64,000 nt of DNA from Pantoea sp. BAV 3049. Lineage in GTDB: Bacteria > Pseudomonadota > Gammaproteobacteria > Enterobacterales > Enterobacteriaceae. Where the stretch lies: NCBI RefSeq assembly GCF_009765445.1, contig NZ_WHOY01000031.1:2439561-2503560 (forward strand), written 5' to 3'. Made by a program: the position numbers and the translations under genes. Positions 44,430-55,401 of this stretch are shown here, piece after piece; position 1 is the stretch's first letter, and each line of letters opens with the position of its first letter. The notes beneath the pieces were generated by a model, which was not told where the DNA came from, ran no database searches, and was given only the letters and a program-made list of their open reading frames with translations.

Positions 44430-45080
44430 ATGATAAATAATTACATTTGCGTCCCGATCCATACCCTTACCGGTGAGCTCATTGCGCTGGATCTCACTCA
44501 GATTGAACAGCAGCCTGCCCGGAACAACGCTTCAGCAGATCAGGAACCGGAAACCCGGTTGCTGAATCAGCTGCTGACGATTGAACAGTATGCGGACTAC
44601 TTCCGGCAGCATGGCCTGTTGTGCTGCCTGACGATCAATTTTCAGCTGGCACGGGCAGTGGTGGAGTCTGCCTTTATCCAGCGCATTCTCGGGCATCTGC
44701 CGTTTGTGCGGCTGAAGCTGTCCGAGGATTTCCCCAACCTGCATGACGGGCCGAACAACCCGATGCTGCGGGCGCTGACCGATCAGCTCAACATCCTGTG
44801 GCTGGACGACCTGGGCGCCGGTGATGCCAACCTCAATGCGTTGCAGTCAAAGATGTTTGAGGCGGTGAAGCTGGATCGCCAGTTTTATCTGGATAACGTC
44901 AGCAAGCCCTTCTTCAACATTCTGATTGCCAATATCCGCCAGTACACCAACCGGGTGATTGTCGAAGGCGTGCAGTGTGAGATACAGCTGGAAAAGCTGG
45001 CGGCCAGCAAGATCTGGGCGGTGCAGGGGTACTATCTGCCGATAATGGCGCTGGGCGATATGGATGCGGGACTTCACTGA
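44430..45080 (+). CDS. Degenerate EAL-domain protein (YdiV-like)
   Basis: 216 residues from ATG 44430, preferred because the region above it consists of a 14-bp inverted repeat; ATG 44349 would add 27 residues and put the repeat in the gene. Neither has a good ribosome site. EAL fold features DDLGAGDANL, VKLDRQF and VIVEGVQ remain, but the EAL motif itself is lost (LIALDLTQI). RLKLSEDFPNLHDGPNNP aligns well with YdiV (INENYPHLNEGKDN), an anti-FlhDC factor that does not degrade c-di-GMP. A regulatory rather than enzymatic role is likely, perhaps on motility or the adjacent effector system (inference). Confidence 0.75.
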   Translation: MINNYICVPIHTLTGELIALDLTQIEQQPARNNASADQEPETRLLNQLLTIEQYADYFRQHGLLCCLTINFQLARAVVESAFIQRILGHLPFVRLKLSEDFPNLHDGPNNPMLRALTDQLNILWLDDLGAGDANLNALQSKMFEAVKLDRQFYLDNVSKPFFNILIANIRQYTNRVIVEGVQCEIQLEKLAASKIWAVQGYYLPIMALGDMDAGLH

Positions 45081-45140
45081 GTAGTGCGTTTACCGCATCA
45101 CCGACAATGTGCACTTTGACTCCGCACAATACGTTCAGGG

Positions 45141-45560
45141 TCACTCCACAACAGGTTCTGGCTCCAGCAGCCAGGCCTGTACATACTCAGCCTGCCGGGC
45201 AAAGCGTTCCACCAGCGCCTTCATTGATTGCGTATCCATTACCACAAATGGTTGACGAGTCCAGAGGATCACTTTTTTTTGCTCAATCAGTAATCCGGTA
45301 ATGACGGGCGGATGCTCCAGGCCCAGCAGATTGCTTTGCAGCAGAATGGCCAGGGTTTCCCACTCGTCATAGCGTGCTTCGGGGATGTCGATCAGGCAAC
45401 TGAGGGTCAGAAACTCCTGCGGGGTTTCGCTGAGTTCCAGAATTAAATCCTGACTGAGTGACAGGGTATAGCTGTCTGACACGTCCAGCTCAGGCGCGGT
45501 CTGACCCGGGGCCTGCAGCAGTGGCATCAGTAAATTTTTCAGGGTGACAGAACCAGTCAT
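45141..45560 (-). CDS. Type III secretion chaperone (CesT/class I-like)
   Basis: A 139-residue small acidic protein of the size and layout of class I T3SS chaperones: an N-terminal helix (LKNLLMPLLQAPG), then beta-strands (YTLSLSQDLILELSET, FLTLSCLIDIP) and a C-terminal helix. It lies 19 nt downstream of a candidate effector gene in the same operon, the normal effector-chaperone pairing. AAGAGG precedes the ATG. Family membership is by pattern, not by search. Confidence 0.72.
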   Translation of the reverse strand: MTGSVTLKNLLMPLLQAPGQTAPELDVSDSYTLSLSQDLILELSETPQEFLTLSCLIDIPEARYDEWETLAILLQSNLLGLEHPPVITGLLIEQKKVILWTRQPFVVMDTQSMKALVERFARQAEYVQAWLLEPEPVVE

Positions 45561-45579
45561 GCTAGCCTCTTAAAAAGTT

Positions 45580-46776
45580 TTAGCGGAAAAAGAACGATGC
45601 AAAACGGGCACTGCGACTGTTCAGATCGCTCTCCCGGTCGCGATTGCGTTGATGATGTGACCGACGCGACGAGCCGGGCTGAACGTCACGCACTTCCACA
45701 ACAGGCGGTCGGGATTGATAGGTTGAATAACGTGGTTCCCGCTCGGTAGCAAAGGACTGACGGCGCGCAGTAGTTGGGCGTTCTGCGGCAAAGGACTGAC
45801 GGCGCGCAGTAGTTGGGCGTTCTGCGGCAAAAGACTGACGGCGCGCAGTAGTTGGCCGTTCTGCGGCAAAAGACTGACGGCGAGGGGGTGGCTCCGGAGC
45901 CGAAGGGCGCGGGCCGCTGTAAATTTCCTGGTATTCCGCTTTGGTCATATTCTGATCCACATAGCGCTTATCACGTCCTGAACCATAACGGTAAGACTCA
46001 CCAAGATTATTTGAGGCGTGAAACTGATCGTAAACCCATCCTTTCGATACTGCCTTGCGGATCAATTCCTGGTTGCCAGGATTGCCCAGCGCATCATCGA
46101 AATCCGCAAATTCACGCTCGACTTCAGCACGGCTTACCATACCGCCACGGGTGAAGGCTGCTTTCATTTCAGGGTCGTATTGCGGTGTAAATTCATGCAC
46201 CACCCGCGATCTTGCGCTCGCATAGTGAAAATTTTTCTCCAGCATCGCACGACTGAAAAGCGCCCAGGGGTCGGCGATGACCTTCTCTTCATCCGAGCCG
46301 GGATCGCCGATAACCACATAGGTATGATCGGTTCTCCCGCGCGTCTCCACGACAGAGACGGGCTGATTTAAGCCGGAACTGGCGATCAACTGCCCACAGA
46401 CCATCGCCATTTCACCGCAGTTACCCACACGATAACGTTTTGCTTCCCACATGCTGCTGAGCGGCGTCATGCCTTCTTCTTTGATTCGTTTACGCATTAC
46501 CAACTGACGTTTTAACGTTTCAGCATTGGTACTGAGTGAATGAAAACGCTGATCGCCCACGCCCATAAAGAGAATGCGGTGGGTATCACCGATCGCCTGA
46601 TTGGCGACCTGTAATGCATCGAACTGCTGCCGGCTGACTTTTATCTCGCAGTCGCGGTGCGCGCGGTTGCCCGGCTCAAGCGCCAGCCGGATGTTAACTC
46701 TGTCGTTTGATCGCAGATTGCGTATGTCCCGGCTGTCAGGGGCAACGGGAATTCTCCCGGAGATGGGTGATGGCAC
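45580..46776 (-). CDS. Candidate type III effector, Cys-His-Asp (HopX/AvrPphE- or deamidase-like)
   Basis: 398 residues from GTG 46776, chosen for AGAGGG 6 nt upstream; GTG 46812 would add 12 residues. The N-terminus is Ser/Pro-rich. The central domain has a papain/transglutaminase-like triad: C120 (YRVGNCGEMAM), H151 (RTDHTYVVIGD) and D169 (VIADPWALF). From about 290 the protein is disordered and basic, with three and a half copies of RRQSFAAERPTTA (299-346). An hrp-box-like promoter lies about 70 nt upstream and a chaperone gene follows. The order GNCGE...DH...DPWA resembles the HopX/XopE family, and more loosely bacterial Gln-deamidase toxins. The target is unknown. Confidence 0.72.
   Translation of the reverse strand: MPSPISGRIPVAPDSRDIRNLRSNDRVNIRLALEPGNRAHRDCEIKVSRQQFDALQVANQAIGDTHRILFMGVGDQRFHSLSTNAETLKRQLVMRKRIKEEGMTPLSSMWEAKRYRVGNCGEMAMVCGQLIASSGLNQPVSVVETRGRTDHTYVVIGDPGSDEEKVIADPWALFSRAMLEKNFHYASARSRVVHEFTPQYDPEMKAAFTRGGMVSRAEVEREFADFDDALGNPGNQELIRKAVSKGWVYDQFHASNNLGESYRYGSGRDKRYVDQNMTKAEYQEIYSGPRPSAPEPPPRRQSFAAERPTTARRQSFAAERPTTARRQSFAAERPTTARRQSFATEREPRYSTYQSRPPVVEVRDVQPGSSRRSHHQRNRDRESDLNSRSARFASFFFR
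45751..45882 (-). repeat. 39-bp tandem repeat within the effector gene
   Basis: Units at 45751, 45790 and 45829, each 39 nt and nearly identical, plus a 15-nt partial unit at 45868. On the minus strand each encodes RRQSFAAERPTTA. The length is a multiple of three, so copy-number change keeps the frame. Confidence 0.95.
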
Positions 46777-46845
46777 AGTAATCCCTCTTAACGGTAACGG
46801 GTCTACAGGCACGACGGGCGTGCCACGTTATATTTGCTAAAAGGG

Positions 46846-46873
46846 TGAGTGTAAGGAGTTGGAGGAAAGTTCC
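46846..46873 (-). promoter_or_regulatory. hrp-box-like promoter (HrpL sigma factor)
   Basis: Minus strand: GGAACT (46873-46868), 15 nt, ACACTCA (46852-46846). The HrpL consensus is GGAAC(C/T)-N15/16-CCACNNA, so there is one mismatch. It lies between pth and the effector gene and points into the effector-chaperone pair. Confidence 0.7.
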
Positions 46874-46884
46874 AGGGTAAAGCT

Positions 46885-47472
46885 TCAGCCAGCCTTAAAG
46901 CTGTGCAGCCGGTTCATCGCCTTCAGCCTGTCGTCCTTCAGCCAGACTTCGGTGCAACGTGCCGCTTCATCCACCGCGTCATCAATCAGCTTCTGCTCGG
47001 CTGCCTGAGGTTTACCCAGCACAAAGCCAACCACCTTGTTTCTGTCGCCCGGATGGCCGATACCAATCCGCAGGCGATGGAAGTTCAGGTTGTTGCCAAG
47101 CTTGCTGATGATGTCTTTCAGACCGTTATGGCCGCCGTGACCGCCACCCTGCTTGAACTTCGCCACGCCCGGCGGCAGGTCCAGCTCATCATGCGCTACC
47201 AGAATCTCTTCCGGAGTGATGCGGTAAAACGTCGCCATTGCCGCCACGGCCTTGCCGCTCAGGTTCATAAATGTGGTGGGAACCAGCAGGCGGACATCTT
47301 CACCGCCGATGTTCAGCCGCGCGGTGTAGCCGTAGAACTTACTCTCTTCTTTCAACGACTGATTGTGACGTTGAGCCAGTAAATCGACATACCAGGCACC
47401 GGCGTTATGGCGCGTTGCGGCGTATTCAGCGCCCGGATTGGCCAGACCGACAATCAGTTTGATGCTGCTCAC
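46885..47472 (-). CDS. pth: Peptidyl-tRNA hydrolase
   Basis: 195 residues, normal Pth length. [20 protein letters not shown] contains the catalytic His, and [12 protein letters not shown] and HDELDLPPG the substrate groove; [13 protein letters not shown] is invariant. It recycles peptidyl-tRNAs dropped from ribosomes. Transcription from pth toward ychF would run through the effector locus. It is divergent from ychH, as in E. coli. Confidence 0.97.
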   Translation of the reverse strand: MSSIKLIVGLANPGAEYAATRHNAGAWYVDLLAQRHNQSLKEESKFYGYTARLNIGGEDVRLLVPTTFMNLSGKAVAAMATFYRITPEEILVAHDELDLPPGVAKFKQGGGHGGHNGLKDIISKLGNNLNFHRLRIGIGHPGDRNKVVGFVLGKPQAAEQKLIDDAVDEAARCTEVWLKDDRLKAMNRLHSFKAG

Positions 47473-47736
47473 TTGTTTGTATTCCTGAGGAGTGCTTGGA
47501 GAAGAGGGGTAGTGTACTAAGAGCGGTCGAAGAACTCAAAATTGTGAGCCACCACGCAATAGTTGAGGGTGGTGATAATGCTGTTTCTATAGATAAATCA
47601 GCTTATTGCACGTAAAGATTTGTCAAAGTTTTAGCAACAAATGTGATCTGTCCCGCAACCGAACCGTTAACCATTGCATAAACTTATGGCACTACAGCGC
47701 GGGAATGCGCTTTGCACTGACTTCTGGAGGTGAGAG

Positions 47737-48018
47737 ATGAGACGTAAACATGCCAATATTACCGGTAATTCTCTGATGGTGCTGGGCCTGGTGGTGATGG
47801 TGGTAGGAGTGGGTTACTCCGTGCTGAATCAGCTGCCGCAGTTGCAGTTACCTCAATTTATGGTTCATGGTGCCATCTTCAGCATCTTTGTTGGCGCACT
47901 GCTCTGGCTGGTAGGCGCGCGCATCAGCGGCCGTGAAAAAGTCACCGATCGCTACTATTGGGTGCGTCATTACGGTGATAAACGCTGCCGCAGGAATTCC
48001 AGCCATATACAGCATTGA
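47737..48018 (+). CDS. ychH: Stress-induced membrane protein YchH (DUF2583)
   Basis: 93 residues, two hydrophobic segments (NSLMVLGLVVMVVGVGYSVL and GAIFSIFVGALLWLVGARI) and the conserved RYYWVRHYGDKR tail. GGAGGTG precedes the ATG. It is divergent from pth in the enterobacterial order. YchH is linked to stress and biofilm responses in E. coli; molecular function unknown. Confidence 0.9.
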   Translation: MRRKHANITGNSLMVLGLVVMVVGVGYSVLNQLPQLQLPQFMVHGAIFSIFVGALLWLVGARISGREKVTDRYYWVRHYGDKRCRRNSSHIQH

Positions 48019-48054
48019 TTGCTGGCATCAGCCGGTTGCGCAACGTTTGTGTTC

Positions 48055-49233
48055 TCAGACCAGTATCGCTTCAATGATTTCTGGCTCTGATTCCCTCTGA
48101 GGCACAAACAGCGTAACCCGGTTTCTGCCCAATGCTTTCGCCTGATACAGTGCCTCATCGGCGGCCACCATCAGCGTAGCGATCTGATGGTCAGGCCCCG
48201 TGCCGGTTACCACGCCAATACTCACCGTGTAGTTCACGCCCTCCGGTAATGCATTTTCCACCGCGTAACGGATCCTTTCGGCGCACAGCAGTGCATCGCT
48301 TTCACTGGCGCTGAGGATTGCAGCAAACTCCTCTCCACCCAGCCGGGCGAAATAGCTTTTTACCGGCATCAGTTGCGTCACCTGGCGACAGAAATCGACC
48401 AGGATCCGGTCGCCCTGCGTATGGCCAAAGCGGTCATTGATGCTTTTGAAATGGTCCAGATCAAACAGCATTACCGCCAGCGGCTGGCCGTTTTTATCGC
48501 ATGAACGGGCCAGCTCTTCGCCTTTTTCAAACAGTGCGCGGCGGTTCCAGACGCCGGTCAGCGGATCGAGCAATGAGGCCTGTTTGTATTTAATCTGTGT
48601 GCGTTCATTGACCATCGCCAGCATGGTGAACGTCAGTCCAATCACCATCATGATCGATTCCAGAATCACATAGACCGAGAAAGTAGAGCCGCCAATTGCG
48701 CCATGCAGCGGGCTGGGAATACCGTCATCCAGCAACGCGCGCGCCACATGAAACAGCAGGTGGATCCACAACAGCAGTTGTGCAGGCCAGTAGGTGACGG
48801 GAAGGGTTGCTCGCGATTTGCGTAATTCGAAGATCATCCAGGCGGTGTAAATGATGCATAACACACAGCTGGCGAGAATGCGGTTCGGCATTGAATAGTA
48901 AAACTGCGGGAACAGGCAGAGCACGGCCCAGATTAGCGGGCCAGACAGCCATAAATAGCCGTAAGAAGCGCCACGAAACGATCGGAAGGCCAGCACCAGC
49001 AAACTGTAGGCCAGCATCACCAGAATATTGCCGACCGCTACCGGCCAGAACAGATGTCCCTCGCTGCGCAGGCTGCTCAGAAATACCGCAACGATAGAGA
49101 TAACCAGTGACAGACACTGAAAGCCCAGTACCGGGTTATACTGTGACCCTTTCCAGGCAAAAACCATGATGATGCTGAGGAAAAACAGCACATAGAGTTC
49201 ACAGACAAACAGGGTATAGACGTCGAGCGCCAT
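48055..49233 (-). CDS. Membrane-bound GGDEF diguanylate cyclase
   Basis: 392 residues from ATG 49233 (AGGAA upstream). Seven or so N-terminal membrane segments (to about 225) form a sensory domain, followed by a GGDEF domain: LDPLTGVWNRR, DLDHFKSINDRFGHTQGD and the active-site RLGGEEFAAIL. No RxxD inhibitory site is seen before GGEEF. It should synthesise c-di-GMP. It stands between ychH and prs, where E. coli has dauA. Confidence 0.9.
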   Translation of the reverse strand: MALDVYTLFVCELYVLFFLSIIMVFAWKGSQYNPVLGFQCLSLVISIVAVFLSSLRSEGHLFWPVAVGNILVMLAYSLLVLAFRSFRGASYGYLWLSGPLIWAVLCLFPQFYYSMPNRILASCVLCIIYTAWMIFELRKSRATLPVTYWPAQLLLWIHLLFHVARALLDDGIPSPLHGAIGGSTFSVYVILESIMMVIGLTFTMLAMVNERTQIKYKQASLLDPLTGVWNRRALFEKGEELARSCDKNGQPLAVMLFDLDHFKSINDRFGHTQGDRILVDFCRQVTQLMPVKSYFARLGGEEFAAILSASESDALLCAERIRYAVENALPEGVNYTVSIGVVTGTGPDHQIATLMVAADEALYQAKALGRNRVTLFVPQRESEPEIIEAILV

Positions 49234-49314
49234 TTTAAGAATATTCCTGGAAAATCGATCTGAGCAAAATAGCACTAATTAATTGTGCTCAAAAGACCCA
49301 ACAGGTTTGTTTAT

Positions 49315-49342
49315 GAAAAAAAGGGACGGGCGAACCCGTCCC
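49315..49342 (-). terminator. Intrinsic terminator of prs
   Basis: Minus strand GGGACGGG-TTCG-CCCGTCCC followed by a T7 run, 8 nt after the prs stop codon. Confidence 0.93.
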
Positions 49343-49349
49343 CTGGCTA

Positions 49350-50426
<1,077 letters not shown>

Positions 50427-50437
50427 TCACTGACTCT

Positions 50438-51328
50438 TTATTGCGCCGAAAGGTGACGGTGCAGCGGCGAAACGTTAACGCCTCGCGCGACAAAACCCTG
50501 CCACTTTTTCGGAACAAGCTCAAACACCTGGCGGGCAGCAGACTCGGTGTCGAATTCAGCAAACACACAAGCGCCGGTGCCAGTCAGGCGCGACGGCGCG
50601 TATTCTAGCAGCCAGGAAACAAGCTGTTCAACCTCGCGAAAACGTTTTCTTACGACTGGCTCACAATCATTACCGTAATCGGCCAGTAATAACTCACTGA
50701 TTTCCCGTCGCGGTGTGTCACGGATCAGCGCCGGATCGGTGAAAACCGCCGGGGTGGAAATGTGTACACCAGGATGAATAACCAGATACCACTTCTCTGC
50801 CGGAGCCACCGGCGTCAGCTCTTCGCCAACCCCTTCAGCAAACGCGGCAAATCCCTGCACAAACACCGGCACATCCGCGCCCAGCTGCAGGCCGAAGGTG
50901 GCCAGCTCGGTAAGGCTGAAGCCGGTTTTCCAGTAGTGATTCAGTGCCACCAGCACGGTGGCGGCATCGGAAGAGCCGCCGCCAAGGCCACCGCCCATCG
51001 GCAGATTTTTTTCAATCGCCAGGGTGGCTCCCGCATTTTCCGGCAGCGTTCCGCGCAGCTGAGCCTGCTGGCGTAACAGCTTCGCGGCGCGTACCACCAG
51101 ATTCTCCTCCTCCGGCACGCCTTCTACCGCCGTCAGCAGCTTTATGCTGCCGCTGTTGTCGGTCGTGATGGTCAGCTCGTCACCGAAATCCAGAAACTGA
51201 AAGAGTGTCTGCAGATTATGATAGCCGTCGGTGCGACGGCCGGTGATGTAGAGGAACAGATTCAGTTTAGCGGGTGCTGGCCATTTCACGATGGCCGGAA
51301 GGGCGGATTGAACGGTGCCTGCACTCAT
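50438..51328 (-). CDS. ispE: 4-diphosphocytidyl-2-C-methyl-D-erythritol kinase
   Basis: 296 residues. GHMP kinase motifs: [20 protein letters not shown] at the start, ATP loop [20 protein letters not shown], and the C-terminal [12 protein letters not shown]. Isoprenoid MEP pathway. Its ATG overlaps the lolB TGA (ATGA), so the two are coupled. The N-terminus is about a dozen residues longer than in E. coli. Confidence 0.97.
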   Translation of the reverse strand: MSAGTVQSALPAIVKWPAPAKLNLFLYITGRRTDGYHNLQTLFQFLDFGDELTITTDNSGSIKLLTAVEGVPEEENLVVRAAKLLRQQAQLRGTLPENAGATLAIEKNLPMGGGLGGGSSDAATVLVALNHYWKTGFSLTELATFGLQLGADVPVFVQGFAAFAEGVGEELTPVAPAEKWYLVIHPGVHISTPAVFTDPALIRDTPRREISELLLADYGNDCEPVVRKRFREVEQLVSWLLEYAPSRLTGTGACVFAEFDTESAARQVFELVPKKWQGFVARGVNVSPLHRHLSAQ

Positions 51329-51951
51329 TTAACCGTCCAGCTGTCCATTTTCAGTTTGATGCGCTGGCTACCTTCGTGCAGTTCCATATTGGACGGCAGG
51401 TTGGGCTGCTGCCTGCTGTCGTAGCCGGAATAGTCCACTTTCCACTGCTGACCGTTACGGCTGTAGTTCACTTCACGCAGGCGGTACTGGTCGTCCAGTG
51501 AATAATCCGTTGCGTCACCCGGCAGGCCGACCATCCACTGGCGCAGGTTAGCAAGCGGAATATCCATCCCGGTCAGTTGAGCGATCATGCTCTCCGCATC
51601 ATTACCGGTGTAGCGCTTGCCTTTGTTATCGACAATCTGCACTACGCTGCCCTGCGCATCCAGCTGCAGTTCGGTGCTGCCCAGCGGGTTTGTCAGCAGC
51701 AGACGGTAGCGGTCTGGTGAGGTTTGCTGCCAGTTAAAACGCGCATAGACCTTCTGGCTATCGGAAAGATAGGCAAAAGCTCCTCGGGTCTGATACTGAG
51801 TAATTTGTTGCACTTCGTGCTGATGCTGCTGCCATTGCGGAGAGGTGACGCTCTGTCCCGGGCCCTGGGGTTGCTGATGGAGGCCACAGGCGGCCAGTAA
51901 CACGCTGGTAAGCGGGAGAAGCCGCATCAGGCGGCGATTCTGCAATAACAT
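51325..51951 (-). CDS. lolB: Outer-membrane lipoprotein insertase LolB
   Basis: 208 residues from ATG 51951, which begins a lipoprotein signal peptide with lipobox L19-A-A-C22; a 14-residue longer reading would bury the signal. The mature part ([50 protein letters not shown]) matches LolB, which receives lipoproteins from LolA. It is divergent from hemA. Confidence 0.95.
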   Translation of the reverse strand: MLLQNRRLMRLLPLTSVLLAACGLHQQPQGPGQSVTSPQWQQHQHEVQQITQYQTRGAFAYLSDSQKVYARFNWQQTSPDRYRLLLTNPLGSTELQLDAQGSVVQIVDNKGKRYTGNDAESMIAQLTGMDIPLANLRQWMVGLPGDATDYSLDDQYRLREVNYSRNGQQWKVDYSGYDSRQQPNLPSNMELHEGSQRIKLKMDSWTVK

Positions 51952-52177
51952 AGGGGTCAGCTCCTCAGACTCCGGTCGGGCGTACATGCCCAAAATTAAC
52001 CGTTCAAATTATCGGCCCGTGGGGGCGGCGTCAATGCTGAATTTGTCTTATTTGATGGCTGACGGCTATATCTTGTTACAGCGATCGTTGAAGCATGGCT
52101 TTTCTTGATCTCGCGCATCTTGTAGAATGCGCCTCACAAAACCCTATCAACAGTGGGATATCCCTAAACTACTCACC

Positions 52178-53434
52178 ATGACGTTGCTGGCTCTCGGAAT
52201 TAATCACAAAACGGCTCCTGTTGCTCTGCGCGAACGTGTTACGTTCGGGCCGGAGACGCTGGATCAGGCCCTGAACAGCCTGCTGGCCCAACCGCTGGTG
52301 CAGGGCGGCGTGGTGCTGTCTACCTGTAACCGGACCGAGTTATACCTCAGCGTTGAGCAGCAGGAAAACCTGCAGGAGCAGTTGGTGAAGTGGCTGTGTG
52401 ATTATCACCAGCTCAGCCCTGAAGAGGTGCGTAAGAGCCTCTACTGGCATCACGGCGATCAGGCGGTCAGCCATCTGATGCGCGTGGCCAGCGGGCTGGA
52501 TTCTCTGGTGTTAGGGGAGCCACAGATCCTCGGTCAGGTGAAAAAAGCCTTTGCCGATTCGCATCGTGGCCAGCCCATTACCAGCGAACTGGAAAGGATG
52601 TTCCAGAAGTCCTTCTCGGTTGCCAAACGGGTACGCACGGAAACCGATATCGGTGCCAGTGCGGTGTCGGTCGCTTTTGCCGCTTGTACGCTTGCCCGGC
52701 AAATCTTCGAATCCTTATCGACCGTTACCGTGCTGCTGGTCGGCGCTGGTGAAACGATCGAGCTGGCGGCCCGTCACCTGCGTGAGCACAGCGTGCAGAA
52801 GTTGATCATCGCTAACCGTACCCGTGAACGCGCGCAGCTGCTGGCCGATGAGGTTGGCGCGGAAGTGATTGGCCTGGCCGACATTGATGAGCGGCTGGCC
52901 GAAGCCGACATAATTATCAGTTCCACCGCCAGTCCGCTGCCGATCATTGGCAAGGGGATGGTGGAGCGCGCGCTGAAAAAACGCCGCAATCAGCCAATGC
53001 TGATGGTGGATATCGCGGTTCCCCGTGATGTGGAGCCGGAAGTGGGCAAGCTGGCCAACGCCTATCTCTACAGCGTTGATGACCTGCAGGCGATTATCGA
53101 AAGCAACATGGCGCAGCGCAAAGCCGCCGCCGTGCAGGCCGAAAGCATCGTCGTCCAGGAAAGCGGAGAGTTTATGTCGTGGCTGCGCGCGCAGAGCGCG
53201 GTGGAAACGATCCGCGACTACCGCTCTCAGGCCGATCGGGTTCGCGCTGAACTGGAAGCCCGTGCCATGGCTGCCCTGCAACAGGGTGCCGATCCGCAGG
53301 ATGTGATCCGCGATATGGCCCACAAACTGACCAACCGTTTGATCCATGCACCAACCAAATCTCTTCAGCAGGCTGCCCGCGATGGGGATACTGAACGCCT
53401 GCAGATTTTACGCGACAGCCTCGGGCTGGATTAG
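52178..53434 (+). CDS. hemA: Glutamyl-tRNA reductase
   Basis: 418 residues from ATG 52178 ([20 protein letters not shown]). Catalytic C50 in [16 protein letters not shown] site [18 protein letters not shown]-terminal dimerisation helices. First step of tetrapyrrole synthesis by the C5 route. The reading frame extends 17 codons upstream, but the known N-terminus fits 52178. First gene of hemA-prfA-prmC. Confidence 0.97.
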   Translation: MTLLALGINHKTAPVALRERVTFGPETLDQALNSLLAQPLVQGGVVLSTCNRTELYLSVEQQENLQEQLVKWLCDYHQLSPEEVRKSLYWHHGDQAVSHLMRVASGLDSLVLGEPQILGQVKKAFADSHRGQPITSELERMFQKSFSVAKRVRTETDIGASAVSVAFAACTLARQIFESLSTVTVLLVGAGETIELAARHLREHSVQKLIIANRTRERAQLLADEVGAEVIGLADIDERLAEADIIISSTASPLPIIGKGMVERALKKRRNQPMLMVDIAVPRDVEPEVGKLANAYLYSVDDLQAIIESNMAQRKAAAVQAESIVVQESGEFMSWLRAQSAVETIRDYRSQADRVRAELEARAMAALQQGADPQDVIRDMAHKLTNRLIHAPTKSLQQAARDGDTERLQILRDSLGLD

Positions 53435-53477
53435 CGTTTTATTCGCCTCTCTGAACAACTAAGGTAAAACACCATCA

Positions 53478-54560
53478 ATGAAGCCTTCTATTGTTGCCAA
53501 ACTGGAAGCCTTGCAGGAACGCCACGAAGAAGTTGAGGCGATGCTGGGTGACGCTGGCGTGATTGCCGATCAGGAGCGTTTTCGTGCGCTGTCACGCGAA
53601 TATGCTCAGCTGACCGACGTCAGCCAGTGCTTCCGCCGTTGGCAGCAGACTCAGGATGATATTGACACTGCGCTGGAGATGCTCGACGACCCTGAAATGC
53701 GTGATATGGCGCAGGAGGAGTTAAAACAAGCCCGTGAAGCCGGTGAACTGCTGGAGCAGGAGTTACAGGTGCTGCTGCTGCCGAAAGATCCGGATGATGA
53801 GCGCAACTGCTATCTGGAAGTGCGTGCCGGAACCGGTGGCGATGAAGCGGCTATTTTTGCCGGCGATCTGTTCCGCATGTACAGCCGCTACGCCGAATCA
53901 CGCCGCTGGAAAGTGGAAGTGATGAGCGCCAACGAAGGTGAGCACGGTGGCTATAAAGAAGTGATCGCCAGGGTGATCGGCGATGGCGCTTATGGCCGCC
54001 TGAAATTCGAATCCGGCGGTCATCGCGTGCAGCGCGTGCCGGAAACCGAATCGCAGGGCCGTATCCATACTTCCGCCTGTACCGTGGCGGTGATGCCTGA
54101 AGTACCGGAAGCCGAACTGCCGGACATCAATCCGGGCGATCTGAAAATTGATACCTTCCGCTCCTCCGGGGCGGGTGGTCAGCACGTTAACACCACCGAT
54201 TCGGCAATCCGTATTACTCACCTGCCAACCGGTATCGTGGTGGAGTGCCAGGACGAGCGTTCACAGCATAAAAACAAAGCTAAAGCGCTGGCCGTGCTGG
54301 GTTCGCGCATCCGTGCGGCCGAAATGGCCCGTCGTCAGCAGGAAGAAGCGTCAACGCGCCGCAATCTGCTCGGCTCCGGTGACCGTTCCGACCGTAACCG
54401 CACCTACAACTATCCGCAGGGGCGTATCACTGACCACCGTATTAACCTGACCGTATACCGTCTGGAAGAGGCAATGCAGGGCAAGCTGGATATGCTGATT
54501 GAGCCAGTGGTACAGGAATATCAGGCGGATCAGCTGGCTGCTCTGTCCGAGCAGGAGTAA
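53478..54560 (+). CDS. prfA: Peptide chain release factor 1
   Basis: 360 residues. GGQ at 233-235 ([15 protein letters not shown]) with the methylated Gln, and the UAG/UAA decoding motif P-x-T region upstream. Domain 1 helices occupy the first 100 residues. The stop overlaps the prmC start by one base, linking it to its own methyltransferase. Confidence 0.98.
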   Translation: MKPSIVAKLEALQERHEEVEAMLGDAGVIADQERFRALSREYAQLTDVSQCFRRWQQTQDDIDTALEMLDDPEMRDMAQEELKQAREAGELLEQELQVLLLPKDPDDERNCYLEVRAGTGGDEAAIFAGDLFRMYSRYAESRRWKVEVMSANEGEHGGYKEVIARVIGDGAYGRLKFESGGHRVQRVPETESQGRIHTSACTVAVMPEVPEAELPDINPGDLKIDTFRSSGAGGQHVNTTDSAIRITHLPTGIVVECQDERSQHKNKAKALAVLGSRIRAAEMARRQQEEASTRRNLLGSGDRSDRNRTYNYPQGRITDHRINLTVYRLEEAMQGKLDMLIEPVVQEYQADQLAALSEQE

Positions 54561-55387
54561 TGGAGATCCGTCAGTGGCTGCGGGCCGCTATCCTCCAGCT
54601 GGCAGGCAGTGATAGTCCGAAGCGTGATGCGGAAATTTTGCTGGAGTTTGTCACCGGAAAATCCCGCAGCTGGCTGATAGCCTTTGACGATACCCTCCTC
54701 AGTGAGGAGCAACTGCAACAGCTGGATCCTCTGTTGGCTCGCCGCGCCAGTGGCGAGCCGGTTGCTTACCTTACCGGTGAGCGCGAATTCTGGTCTTTGC
54801 CTCTCGCCGTTTCCCCCGACACGCTGATCCCACGTCCTGATACCGAGCTGCTGGTGGCGCAGGCGCTGATGCGTTTACCTGCCGCTGCACACGTGCTTGA
54901 TCTGGGCACCGGTACCGGGGCAATTGCGCTGGCACTGGCCAGCGAGCGTCCTGACTGCCGGGTGACCGGCGTGGATCGCATTCCGGCGGCGGTTGAGCTG
55001 GCGCAGCGCAATGCACAGAATCTGGCGATAACCAATGCCTCGTTTCGCCTGAGCAACTGGTTCAGCGCGCTGGCCGGTGAGCAGTTTGCGCTGATCGTCA
55101 GCAACCCGCCCTATATCGACCAGGCCGATGAGCACCTGAGCCAGGGTGACGTCCGTTTCGAACCTGAAAGCGCGCTGGTGGCGGCCGATCACGGCCTGGC
55201 AGATATCAAAATTATCGCCGCAATGGCCGGACAGTTTCTGCTGCCCGGCGGCTGGCTGCTGCTGGAACATGGCTGGCAGCAGGCGGAACAAGTGCGCACT
55301 ATTTTGCGCGAGAACAGGTTTTCCTCTGTGGCAACCTGTCAGGATTATGGCGGCAATGACCGCGTAACTTATGCTCAGAAACCATAA
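54560..55387 (+). CDS. prmC: Release factor glutamine methyltransferase
   Basis: 275 residues. SAM-binding VLDLGTGTGAIALALA, catalytic VSNPPYID, and N-terminal helical domain. It methylates the GGQ Gln of RF1/RF2. Start overlaps the prfA stop (TAATG). Confidence 0.97.
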   Translation: MEIRQWLRAAILQLAGSDSPKRDAEILLEFVTGKSRSWLIAFDDTLLSEEQLQQLDPLLARRASGEPVAYLTGEREFWSLPLAVSPDTLIPRPDTELLVAQALMRLPAAAHVLDLGTGTGAIALALASERPDCRVTGVDRIPAAVELAQRNAQNLAITNASFRLSNWFSALAGEQFALIVSNPPYIDQADEHLSQGDVRFEPESALVAADHGLADIKIIAAMAGQFLLPGGWLLLEHGWQQAEQVRTILRENRFSSVATCQDYGGNDRVTYAQKP

Positions 55388-55401
55388 CCGGGAGAACACC
55401 C

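Noticed and set aside
46776-46812. GTG at 46812 as effector start
   Set aside because: No ribosome site there, whereas GTG 46776 has AGAGGG six bases upstream. The longer form cannot be fully excluded.
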